A stretch of 64,000 nt of DNA from Trebouxia sp. TZW2008 (lineage: Eukaryota; Chlorophyta; Trebouxiophyceae; Trebouxiales; Trebouxiaceae): contig BDIU01000201.1 in NCBI GenBank assembly GCA_002118135.1, positions 310,001-374,000 of the forward strand, given 5' to 3'. A program made the position numbers and the translations under genes. Of the stretch, positions 45,879-56,987 are shown piece by piece. A model generated the notes under the pieces. The model saw nothing but the letters and a program-made list of their open reading frames with translations. It searched no databases and had not been told where the DNA came from. Each line of letters begins with the position of its first letter. Position 1 is the first letter of the stretch.

Positions 45879-47783
45879 CTAACTCATATAGATCTGGGAA
45901 TATCTTTCACTGTCACTGAGAAACTTGACCAAATTTTCAGGCAAGATGCATAAAACTGCCAACAAGCCAACAGTATCTCCTACAATGCTGGAACACAGTC
46001 ATAAGCAACGCACATGTGTTGTAGCCTGCATGTACCGAAGAGGTGGCAAAACTCACCCTGACTGAGGGGTGGCCTGTTTTCCTTCTGCACTGACTGCAAA
46101 TCTGACTGAATGTCTGATGTGATGCCAGACAGCTGGGGTCTGAAGCTTTCAGCAACACCTGGCCTGGTCTCAACTGATGCACCGTTCTCTGCAGGACAAG
46201 CAATCATAAGCATCAGGCGCGACACAAACAAGCAGCAGCGCAAATCGCACATTGCTGTGCAGCATTGGTTGCTGCTCTCCTTGGAGGCTGCATGCGAGCT
46301 GCATGCACAATCTCAATGCAAACAGTGTGGTGGCAATTGTTGAATCTGACTAACATGATGCTGCCCATGACATTGTTGGTGGAACAATACAGTGCCCTGC
46401 CATCTTACATAGCACTGTATGTCAGACATTCTGACAGACAGTGCGGTCCGACATACAGTGCAGTCTTGACATACCTGTAGAAGCCAAAGGCTCAGCAGCT
46501 GAAGGGTCTATTTCTTGGCCATCTTTGTGGGCACTGAAGGACATGTGCACTCTGATGTAGCCCCCCTCCCCAGCTGCTCCTGGCTTGAACATCTCAAACC
46601 ATTTGTCAATTGGCACCGCATCTAGAATGTCATCAACAAATATTCCTGCAACTTAGCCGAAAGATCACAGACCTGGCAAGCAGGTCCAAGCCATGTCTTG
46701 ACTGCTTAGGCACCGCATGCAGGCAATTTTGCAGTGATGATCTAGCACTGAGGCGATTGCGTCAAAGTGGCTAGCCTGAATATTTAGATGAACATGGCAA
46801 CCTTGCCATATGCACACAAACGCGGCTACTGTTGCCAAGCATTATTGCCAAACATGGTGAAACAGGTACAGATCAAGCGGTTAAGCATCACTGATTGAGC
46901 ACTGGCGCTCAGCATATGAGTAATCAAGACCACAGCAGTGAGGTGTAACAGACAGAGCCTTACCACAAGCAGCAACAACAGCGCTGCCAACTCGCGTTCC
47001 AGATCTCTTCTCTCGGCAAAGGACAATGCGCAACTCCCTGGACTCCTCAAGAACCTCCCTGCAATGATTCATTTCACTCAAGCAGCTTCATCCGGCAGCA
47101 TCATTGCCAATTGAGAGCATGACTCATATGGTCAACACATAGAGCCAGGAGGTCCAGGATCTTGGCAAGGCAGACACAGGTGCATCCAGCTGCTTTGAAA
47201 GGTAAATCAGACACAATGCTGGCGTAGCTGTGGACCATGGCATTTGGCACTGACAGGGAGCAAATCCCTTTACATTGCACTGCGGACAAGGTGTTTTCAA
47301 TGCAGCATGGATCAGCTGTTTCCCAAATTATATTTTGCTGCGTTAAAACACAGGAGATGACTTGTACTCACAGCTTCAAAGTTTCGTGCCACTCAAGCAT
47401 TCCTCCAGAAACTGGCTGAAGCTTGGACTGGACCTGCAAAAAGCAGAACACTGATACTGCTGCAGGTGACTCTCAGCACCACTATATGCAATCTCATCAG
47501 CCTTGCTGTGACCAGCAGGAATGGACATCAATTTATTGTCACCTTGATGTTGCGGGGCCCGCCCCTTACTTCCACTGTGAAGCACAAGCCAAATGTCAGT
47601 GCAATTGCCAAGCGCCAAGTCTTGGCAAAACGATGAGAATTCAGTACCTTTGACAAAGCCTTCCTTGAAGTTCTCATCCCAAACAATTTCATTTGCTTTT
47701 GTTCTGTTGGATGCCTGGTTTACTGTGACTGTCAAAAAGCCTCTCGTTGCCATCTTGCCTGCAATGCCAAGCCCTGCATGCAT
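45879..47783 (-). CDS. C2-domain protein with C-terminal membrane segment
   Basis: Seven exons (47648-47783, 47543-47574, 47372-47433, 46964-47058, 46475-46645, 46057-46188, 45879-45979) give 242 residues. The first ~165 residues form a plant-type C2 domain: GFLTVTVNQASN, KVEVRGGPRNIKVQSK, MLEWHETLKLEVLEESREL, GTRVGSAVVAACG, GGYIRVHMSFS. Such domains bind membranes, often with calcium, but I do not see the usual full set of Asp ligands. A polar linker follows, then a hydrophobic stretch (TVGLLAVLCILPENLVKFL) near the C-terminus, probably an anchor or amphipathic helix. The second exon is only 32 bases. A downstream ATG (MATRGF) could be the true start, with an acceptor just before it. Confidence 0.75.
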
Positions 47784-48378
47784 TCATCCCAGTTTGAAGC
47801 TGAGGTTTTGCTCCAATAGCGCAGTAGACTGGAGAATGTCTTGCAGCGCCTCTCAAGGTACTTGTGCATTTCGAGGAGTCAGACTGATGAAGGCTGATGA
47901 GTACCGAGATTCCTCAGGACAAACAGCTAGTGCATGCAAGTCCGCCGAGAATCCGACTTGACAACGGAGGCTCATGCATTTTAACATGTCTGTGGACGTC
48001 CTACAGGCGCGAACTGCACGCGCTTTCGGCGCAGCTGCCTTACCAGATCAGATCGCGTGAACGCGCCCGTCGGCAACTCAAGCTATGCCCCTTGAGATTC
48101 TGCGCGCAACTCGAAGTCGGACAGACGTTAATCTGCTATGCGCATGGTGAAGGTGTTTGAAGCTCGGGCATTGGATCCCTTGCGCTAAAGCTGAATTGCC
48201 ATAACAGGCAGTCTTCTTCCTGGTCTTCTTCCTCATGCACTCTGCTCATGCACTTGCCTTCTGCGTTGCTTTAGCGACGATCGTGCTCAGTACAAGCTCC
48301 CGGCAACCTGGCTTTTGCCAGAATCTGACCATCGCGAGGCTGCAACATTCAGCACAAATCTGACCGAGCATCACAATC
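47784..48378. promoter_or_regulatory. Divergent promoter region, C2 protein / UMP1
   Basis: 595 bases between opposed starts, CpG-rich in the half nearer UMP1 (about 47930-48340). A plus-strand ATG frame at 47897-48160 is not called. Confidence 0.5.
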
Positions 48379-49042
48379 ATGGTCAGTGTCTCTGATGTGA
48401 TCAAGCCTGGCACAATCGCGAAGCAGCAAAGCTATGGCGTTGGAACGAGTCATCGTGTTGCGCTGTTGCAGGATGATTTCACGTCCCTCCCTAGATTGAC
48501 GACACCCCACGACTCTTTCCGACACGGCTTGGGAACTCTCAAAGACGATATTGGCAGCACGCACGTTGTTGAAGCCATACAAAAGAACGTGAGGCAAACA
48601 TGGTTCAAAACTGGCTTTCCACTTGCCTGTCACCATCAACTGCAGTGCCATTGTAACTCCTTTTGTTTGTACGCAGCACCCAAAGCAACAGGAGCAAACC
48701 AGGCTGGAGATGATGCGCAGCGTATATGGGACAGCACTGCCAGCGAGAATGGCTCTGGACAGGCAAATATTGAGCAGGTACCATACAGCAACTCAAATGC
48801 TTTGATCTTCAAGTCTTGCTGATTGCACCTCTCAAAAGCTTGTGCTATGTAGAGTGCAAAGACTACCAGGGCTCGAATCATCTCGGCTGGGCCTCGATGC
48901 AATGAGCGGCAGGCTTGATGAATTTGACTTTGACTCGTATTTAAATAGACCAGCAGACAGTGAAGACATTCCTACAGACATGCACAGTCTTATGGAGGCC
49001 CAGCTCAAACTTCCAACCAAGCCAGCTAGCAGGGGAATATAG
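48379..49042 (+). CDS. UMP1: Proteasome maturation factor UMP1/POMP
   Basis: Chaperone that guides assembly of the 20S proteasome and is degraded when the particle matures. Exons 48379-48588, 48677-48777 and 48853-49042 give 166 residues. Landmarks match plant UMP1: HDSFRHGLGTLKDDIGSTH, EMMRSVYGTALPARMALDRQ with ILSR, then RLGLDAMSGRLDEFDFDSYL and a C-terminal DMHSLMEAQLKL. The start ATG lies in a CpG-rich region and is followed by a polar, non-conserved N-terminus, as usual for the family. Confidence 0.9.
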
Positions 49043-49519
49043 TCTACTGCAATGCAGATCGCATTTGTACACTAGCAACAGCTATACAGCACAAACAGCA
49101 AGTACTTGTATGCGCAGCCCTACATACATCACAGGCATGCGCATTTTTGACAGCCTAGGAGTGTAGTGGCAGCGCTAGCCAAGCTGAAAGCTTCGCTCAC
49201 AATCTCAGGTGCTGCAAGTCTTGGTCAACGTCATATCAAAGGCCTTGACACTCTGAGGCAACATCTCTCAGAGTCACCTGCAGTTGCGTGGCAGCTGTTG
49301 CGTTAGATACAACATCCTGAGCATGTTGTACTGTTTGCCTGAGCATATGATGACATCTTTTAGTAGAACTGGCAGGCCAGGGGCCTCTGTGAAGCGCCCC
49401 TTGAATCGCCTGTTGTGAGCGAGGTCAAATTTGACTTCCGTTCAAACTTGTAGACATTGCCAAACAACGCTGCACTCGCCATTCGCGCAGACCTTCCTGG
49501 TGTGTAAGTGTGACGGCGA
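49043..49519. other. Intergenic, UMP1 3' and STIL 5' regions
   Basis: 477 bases, no supported gene. CpG rises from about 49370 toward the STIL start. Confidence 0.55.
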
Positions 49520-52500
49520 ATGGCTGCCTGTGCGAAACGACAAGCAGCGCAAAGCACTTCAGTGCACTGTTATACCGACGACAGTGCCAAGCAAGGCCCT
49601 GCCAATTCAGGTCAGACACTTGCGCTGTCACAAGACGCAGGCGTGCATTCCTTGGCTGCAAGACTCAGCACAACAGCGTCAGCCAACGCTCTGCGGCGTG
49701 CGCATCTTGAGCAAAGCTCCAGCGCTGTCAGGGCTTGGAGGTTTCCATCTAGCAGGCGATTTCTGTGGGACAGAACTGCAACAGGACCCTGTCTGCAGCT
49801 TCATCCCCAGGTGCGTGATCAAGCTGAAAGCTCAGTTGTCTGCACAGCCGTGAGCTGTGCAATTAGCAGCCCTTGCTGCAGGCCTGTCTACCAGTTGTTG
49901 TTCTTAGGCAACAGGCTTTTACTGTCCTGCAAGACAGCCCAGCTGCCGCACAGGAAGTGCACCTGCCAGCATCTTGGCAAGTTGGACATAGCAATGCTTT
50001 GTCTCTTGCCATTGGCGCAGGTGGGCTCCAATATGCAGGAAACGTGCACACGCTTGAGGTCTGCAGACAAATGCATATACACAAATTGGCAATGAAAAGA
50101 ATGCTGTACGCATCCAGGTTCTGACCATGCTTAGTGCTGCAGGTGCTGCTGGTGTCAGGCACACAACATTCACCCTGGCTGTGGGACAAGGTTCAAAAGA
50201 CTTGCATGAATGCTGTTTTGGCGATGCTGCTCTTGATCTGGCCCAACAACTCACTACATCTGTTGAGACAGGCATAAATGTCAGAGCTGCTGCCAGCATC
50301 AATCAGGTGCGACACCTTGACATCAGACGCATGCAGCTTGCAATCACAAGCCCTGCGTGGAACCCAGGCTCATGATCTACAGCTGCAGACGATACATGCA
50401 TTAGCCATCTGCCGTGGAGTGTAGGCCTCATCTTGGTGCATCGTACTGCATATCAGACTTGTCTGACAGTCAAATTGTCTTTGCAGATATATGCTGTGGC
50501 TTGTCACAGCAGTGCTGCACAGCTACACTGTCAGGTGGCCCTTCCAGGAGCCTCTGTGCTGCTGACACCTTTGTATGCAAAGAAGATATGTCAGGTTCCT
50601 CTGTCTCAGAGCCTGCAAGCTAGCCTGCAACAGCCAGCAGCCAAAACGCCGCAGAATGGGCTACTGTCCATGGATCAAGCCCGTAGCTTGCTGCCACTGC
50701 TAGCAGATGATCCAAACGTAAGATGACATCAGACATTGCCGCATGTCAAGACTTCTGTGACTGCACAATGACCTTTTGTCCAGTGATGCCCAAGAGCATC
50801 TTCCAAAACAGATCAGCATCATTGCATATGCCAGGACCAAACGCACATGCATGCGGATTGCGAGCTGATCATGATCAGCAAACATGGCTGTATGTATTGG
50901 CATGCAGGCATACAATGTACCCCTGGTTGGCATCTGGGTCAGTGGCGTTGCAAACCCAAAGCATCCATTGGTGTGGCTGGCATGTCTGAAGTTCTTTGCC
51001 ACAAAGCAACTGCAAGACAAAGTCATGCAAGGCAGTCAAGCATTTCTGTTGCTGCTGTACAGCTCAGGTAACGTCCTTCACATTGTACATCTCAGACCCG
51101 AACTGCATCAAAATTTGCAAATAAGGTCCCTCATATAGTACATCTCAGGCCTTAGCTGCATCAGAACTTGCAAAAATGCACACGCTCAGATGTTCCAAGC
51201 GGCCAGCATCTTTGACCTTTCTGAGAACAAGATCATTGTGTCATAGTGCCACATCAGTGCTTTGAAGTTCTGTCAAGCAGATGCGACTTCTGTCTGCATC
51301 ATGCTCCGCATCAATTGGCACGTTTTGCTGCAGGAGGTCATCCAATCTGCTATGAGGCACGAGTTGATGTTTCTGAACAGAACATGCCAGTCTGGAGTCT
51401 GAGGTGTGCAGCAGCCCGGCCCAGTAAAGGGGACGCAACATGCTCTCTGGTCCCAATGCGCAATGCTGACAACAGCATTCCAGTTGGTCAGGGTGAGCCA
51501 GCTTTTGCTTGCTCCTCTATGGCATTTGTACACATGTGACAGGTGCTGCAGCTTGCAAAATGCATCACAATACCAAATGTGATAGTGGCATGCTCACGCA
51601 AAGCATACATCAATAGTGCCCTGACGCGATGAACACTGCAATGCCTTCCTGGACTATGTTTTGAGCACCTGTTGTCCTGCCTGCCATGAATCCTGAACAG
51701 TTGCAGTAGCACTTGTATCTGTCAATCATTTTTGCACTGTGCAGGTAAGACAGGTGCACAAACTGTTGATGGCAGCAGGCCCAGCAGCAGTCACAGCTGG
51801 CCTAGTCCACTTTTAGCTGAAGGTAAGCTGCGCCATTGCGGCATAGTCATCACTGCTGTCTTGAGTGACTGTCTGCTGATGCAGCTGCCTCTGTTGTCTT
51901 GCAATGCACCCAAATGATGCCTTCAGAATGGTATGCAAGCCTCAAATGCTGCAGCACTTGACATCAGAATGTGATCATGCTGGTGACAGCTTATTTTGTG
52001 GTGAGAGTGACTCGCAGTGAGACAAGTCGCTTCTACACAGCAGACTAGCCTCAAGTTTAGTCATGCCTATCATCTTGGCTCATGGTGTACAGATGTTGCT
52101 CAGAGTGCTGAGCCCCGGAGGCAGAGTTTGCCACAACCGCATACTTTCCTGCCACCCTGGGCTGCCAAACAGCCCGACAAATTTCCACAGACCACATCTT
52201 CATTACATCAGTCTTACTCCAGCACTCTGCCTGAGAGTCAGCGTGCAGGCCTTTCTCTTTACGGTCCATCAGATGATTTTGACAGTCCTGCGTCAGCTTC
52301 GGTGGCACACATGCCTGGCGACAGCAAAGCGGTGTCTGATGCTACTAGCAGACGCTCTGCCAGGATGCCAGTGCAAGGCTTCTTGCAGCCTCACAGCAGC
52401 CCATCACAGGCCCAGTTGTTGCTGCAGAGCCCCTGCCAGCAGCAGAGCAGCCCATCACAGGAGTCTGTGCAGCCAGCTGCATCCGTCAACATCACCATTA

Positions 52501-55500
52501 CAGGTGCTTGCCTGTGTCAGAGTCCTGCTAAGCAGGACTCACATAGCGCAACGCACAACTCACCTCAGCAAGCAGCACAGCAGAGCAGCAGCAATGCCAT
52601 TCTCAGCACAGAGGCTAGCTTGGCACACTTGCATCATTCTGGAGCAGATACCTTTACAGGTGCTGGACCACAAGGTCACAGCGCTTCTGAAGCTGCAACA
52701 AGGCAGTTGCGCAATACAGAAGCAGTAGGCAGCAGTATGAGTATAGGCCAGGAGAGCTTCACAGCCACACAACAACAGCAGCAGCTGCCTGGCGTTAGCG
52801 ACGCAGGCAGCACTGGCATTGACACTGCTGCACTGCAGAAGGAGGTGACTGAGTTGAGGCAACAGGTAAGAATTTGTTGCAAATCTCACTGTGCCATCTG
52901 TGTGATGCACTTCCGATGCAGTGCACACTGCCTAGAATATGTCGAGCAAGCCCATGCCACACTTATCAACAAGCAATATCAGATGGCAATCCTACATAAA
53001 GCTGCTGGTGTTGCAAGCCCACACTAATGAGATAACATTGACTGGATGACAATGCCACATACAGCTACTTGTCCAGTATGCAATTGCTGAGAAGTTTGCA
53101 ATTGCACCTGCAGTTGCAGAGCTTGATGTTACAGATGGCTGCAAATGCTGTGGCGCCCTCTGGCCGCCCTTCACGCACTACAGAGGCCAACACCAGCATG
53201 CTGTGGGCCCCTTCTGCACCCCTGCTACCACCTCAGCATGCAGGCTTGCCACCAGCAGGGATGAAGCTTGATGCTGAGCAGGCGCAGCAGAAGCATCAGC
53301 AAAACATGTTGTGTCAGAGTGACAGGTCACCAGCTGAGTGCGATGACCTGCCCACGCATCCAGAAGCACGGCCAGACCAGCAGCCAAATGCTGAGCGCAA
53401 TCAGCTATTGCCTCAGCATGCACAGTGTATTGCTCAGCAGGAAATCCAGCAAGCAGAGCAACTTTTTGCAGCTGATAAGTTATCAGCAGCAGCTTCAGTA
53501 TCAGCTGCTGCATCAAATGGTTCAAGCCAAGTCAGGCCCAAGTCTGCTGCAGCTGATGACAAGCCTGACAGCAATCAACAGGCTAAGCAGGCCAGTCACC
53601 ATGATGCACATCAGCCTTGGGCAAGCTGTTGGACACAGCCCGCTCTGCCGGCACTGGCAGTACCTGTTACTCAGCGAGCTCCATACACAGCTGCTGCTGA
53701 GCAGCAGGGGCAGCAGCAGAGGAGGGTCACAGCATCAGACGTCCCTCACGCTCGCATGCTGCAGCAGCAGGCAGCCAGGAAGAGCAGTGGCTTGCAGGCA
53801 GCTAGGTCTCTCTCCTGGGGCCAGTCAGCTGAGGACCAGGCCCTTGCAAAGCTGCGTAAGTCAGGTGAGGCACACCAACATTGTCTTTGAGCATGTGCAG
53901 AAACATACGAAATTTGTAGTCTGTGACAAATGGCTTTGATGGAATTGATTGAAGGCATTGCATTGCTTCTGTATGCACCTAGCTGGGTCATAGAAACCCA
54001 CTAGGGTGCATGTAAACGATGATGATGATGACACCTGTCAGATAATCTTGACGCGTTGACTTTACGTAATGACCCCTGCGCACAAGTGATTATGCCAATT
54101 TGGGGGTGTTGCAAGGCATCTGCTGTGATGCTGTAATCAGGCCCCTTGGAAATTTGGGATGAGGCTCTCTGCTCTTCATCTTGTGTCTGTTCAATGTTGT
54201 CACTCAGTGGCTGCCATCTTGCAGATATCAGGGTTTCTGCTGCTGGCTCTGCTTTGCTGCAACAGATTGAGCCAGCTACGCCTCCGGCTTCACTGCTCAG
54301 GGAGGACGCCGCATATGATGGTGCTGATTCACAAGCAGGCACCAGCACATGGGAAGGCTCTCCCAAGGTCAGCAAGAGACATGAGCTGTGCCGACATTCA
54401 AGACCCACTTTGTGTCCACAACAATCTGCAATCCTGTTTATCAAGTGTTTGAGCCAAGAGCTGTCGATCATCAATTTGGACAATGTCAGCATGTCTCTGT
54501 TCGTCCAGCAGTGTTGTTGATGTGCAGGTTGCAGCACAATGGGATGTACAGCAAGAGCAGATACATGTGAGACATTTGGCAGTGAGCAGTCACATGACAT
54601 CAGAGGTATTGCAATACTCTGCATCTTGTTCTTGCCGCCAGTTGGTCTCAGACTAGACCTATCATGCTGCCTTGCATCTTTTGAATACATGCATGCGCAC
54701 ACAACAAACGTCCTGGGCACCTTCTGCACAGCACAACCCATACTGCAAAGCAGAAGGCAAGTTTTGCAATAGCATCATGCAGGCAACGTAAAACGGGCTG
54801 GAAATTGCAGGTGAATGACAAAGATTTACGCATAGGTAGAGGTGACGCTCCGCTGGGCGTCAGCAGCAGCATGCATGTCAGTTCAGGGGCAAGGAGTGAC
54901 ATTGTTGCAGCTGTGCCCTCAGATTGTCAAGATCCCGTCCTGCTTACCTCTGCATCACCGCAGCGGCCGCTACAACCCAGAACAGTCAAGTGCCATGCTG
55001 CTGCAGCAGCCTCTGGTAGTGCCAAGAGCTCAGGGCTGCTGAGTGGCACTGGTCAAGGCACGCTCACAGTGGTCAAAACGCAATTTGTGCCGCTTGCAGA
55101 CAGCTTGTCAGACTCAGACAGTGATAGCGAGGTAAGATGAGCATCTCGCGAAACTGCAAAATCTATTTCTGCTAGCATGCTCAAGTGTACACAACTTCTG
55201 TCAACTGCTTGGCCCTGCTTTGATGTTCAGTGCAGTCTTGACCCTGAAGCATGTTGAAACATATGCTGCAGGCTTTTCATGAGCTCCATATCTGATCACA
55301 GTAAATGTTTTGCTTGCTTTGTACATCAAGCTCAGCTTTATTGCTATGTAGGACGTCAGGCTGGAGCGCAAGTATGGCATAATCAGGAGCAGCAGGAGGA
55401 CCAGCAGCTTGATTTCAAGCAACAGAGGTAAAGATTGCATGCTGACATGCATTGCATGACATGTTGCCTTGCAGGATAATTGCCAATGAAGTAACCTACT

Positions 55501-55763
55501 GCAGCATGAAAGCATCATTACTTGCTTCATAGACCTAAGTCAGAGCATTGACTATGCTGAAATGCAAAAAGCATGCTGACATGCATCAACTATGCTGACA
55601 TGCATGATATAGCATTTCACCGGATGTCTTTTTGCTTACAGAGTCCACAAGCAGTCTCCTTCCAGACATGTCGATGGACTCTCGTCTATATCTGCGCATG
55701 CATGAGGTGTGGCAGCATGCAGCGTCCAATGTTCATGCATCTGAAGATATGCAACTAGACTGA
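49520..55763 (+). CDS. STIL: STIL/Ana2/SAS-5-family centriole assembly protein
   Basis: Homologue of the centriole duplication factor that links PLK4 to SAS-6 in animals. Start ATG 49520. The N-terminal WRFPSSRRFLWDRTATG parallels human STIL at LRFPPSKSALWNSTPVG. Exon 50118-50306 is followed by 50487-50717, ending LLSMDQARSLLPLLADDPN. Exon 50908-51067 reads VPLVGIWVSGVANP, VWLACLKFF and AFLLLLYSS, matching human LVGIWLSG and IIVLYS in order. A Gln/Ser/Ala-rich disordered middle follows. A coiled coil spans 52865|53114: LQKEVTELRQQ joined to LQSLMLQMAANA, where STIL has its SAS-6/PLK4 coil. C-terminal exons 54811-55131, 55352-55427 and 55642-55763 give LADSLSDSDSDSE and RLERKYGIIRSSRR, resembling STIL KKYMKRYGLLQSS. 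Several middle junctions, and the STAN motif, are unresolved. Confidence 0.82.
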
Positions 55764-55983
55764 TCACGTTGTTGATGTAAGTGGCAAAAAGCACATTTGA
55801 AGAGGGAACTGCAAGTGGTCAGTTTCTTGAGTATCACTCCCATTGTCATGCCTGACAAAGCAGGTGGGATAAGAGTCAGCATTGAATTTGCAGTACGGAA
55901 ATTGTTTTGCTGACAATAACATGACAAGTGAAAATGTCATCCATGTGCATTGTGACTGCACTTCAGCTCAGTTTTGTCCTAAC

Positions 55984-56620
55984 TCAATTCTTATGTCTTT
56001 GCAACTTTCTGCGCTTCTTGTGTTTGTGTTTGTTCATTTTATGCTTGCGCTTGCGTCGAACACTATCTGCTTGTAAAGGAAGTATTGTGCTTGGTCGACT
56101 GATATGCTTGTCTGACTCCCTTGTTGGTGTCAAAACAATAGATTTTGTCAAGCTGATGTCTTCCTGCCCATATCTTGCTGCGCTGCCAACTGACTGGCGA
56201 TGATGGCAATCTTCATTGGCCTGCTGAAGCTGGATGATGGCTGTTGGAGCAGATAAGTGCATGAAAGATGTTATTGGAGCTGCTTGCCTAGCTAATTGAA
56301 GGCTTGCTGCAAAAGTACTGCCCAGCTGCGCTATGTCAAGCTTCACAAGCTCTGAGCTGGCTCTGACGGGCTGCGTCAACGCCCGTGCGCCTGCTACAAG
56401 GTTCAACACTCGTGAGACATATGGGCACCAAATTTAAAAACCTTCCTGCGTCCCTTTCAAAGCAGCAGCAAGCATGCTTACTGTTTGTTGCGCTAGCTTC
56501 CATACTTTGATGCTGTATAATAGAAGATGCCGTTCCGCGAATCGGTTGCAGTAACTCGCTGCCGACACATTGCCTGCTTAAGTTTGCGAGGTGTCTCAAA
56601 GCCCTGCCCGTTCGAGCCAT
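55984..56620 (-). CDS. mS38-like (AURKAIP1/COX24 family) mitoribosomal protein
   Basis: Exons 56482-56620 and 55984-56408 give 187 residues. The C-terminus carries the family motif SVRRKRKHKMNKHKHKKRRK followed by LQRHKN, the RNA-binding tail of the small-subunit mitochondrial protein mS38. The N-terminus (MARTGRALRHLANLSRQCVG) is Arg-rich and amphipathic, fitting a mitochondrial presequence. The middle is not conserved, as expected. The phase-1 junction creates an ATG codon at the boundary, so translation could also start there. Head to head with the PAA ATPase. Confidence 0.85.
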
Positions 56621-56987
56621 ACGCTCAAATCTCGCTCAGCCACAGGAAGAATCTGGCGGTGCGCTAAGAGACATTCAACGCGGGCTCCACAACATCATGC
56701 ACAAATGCCACCGATCACAAAGCGTGCATTGCCATCTATTGTTGTGCATATGAGAAAAGCTCAACCTGATCACACAGTAGGCAAACCTATCAGAAGCCAT
56801 CAGGGAGACATGGCGCGCTCCGAGACCAGAAGGTGCTAGACACGCTCTTCTACAAAACTCTTCTTCTTCGAAGGTGATACGAGATTTGCTTTTTCGCGTT
56901 TAAGCTGAGTCGCGACTCGCAACGCGGTCAGCTCACTGGGCGCTGCACCGCAGGTACTCATTCAGACGCGTCGTTTTGCGACAAAGC
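56621..56987. promoter_or_regulatory. Divergent promoter region, mS38 / PAA ATPase
   Basis: 367 bases between opposed starts, CpG-rich (for example around 56880-56970). No site identified with confidence. Confidence 0.5.

Noticed and set aside
47897..48160. 87-residue plus-strand ATG frame between the C2 and UMP1 genes
   Set aside because: No family features; lies in a CpG-rich promoter gap where long frames arise by composition.
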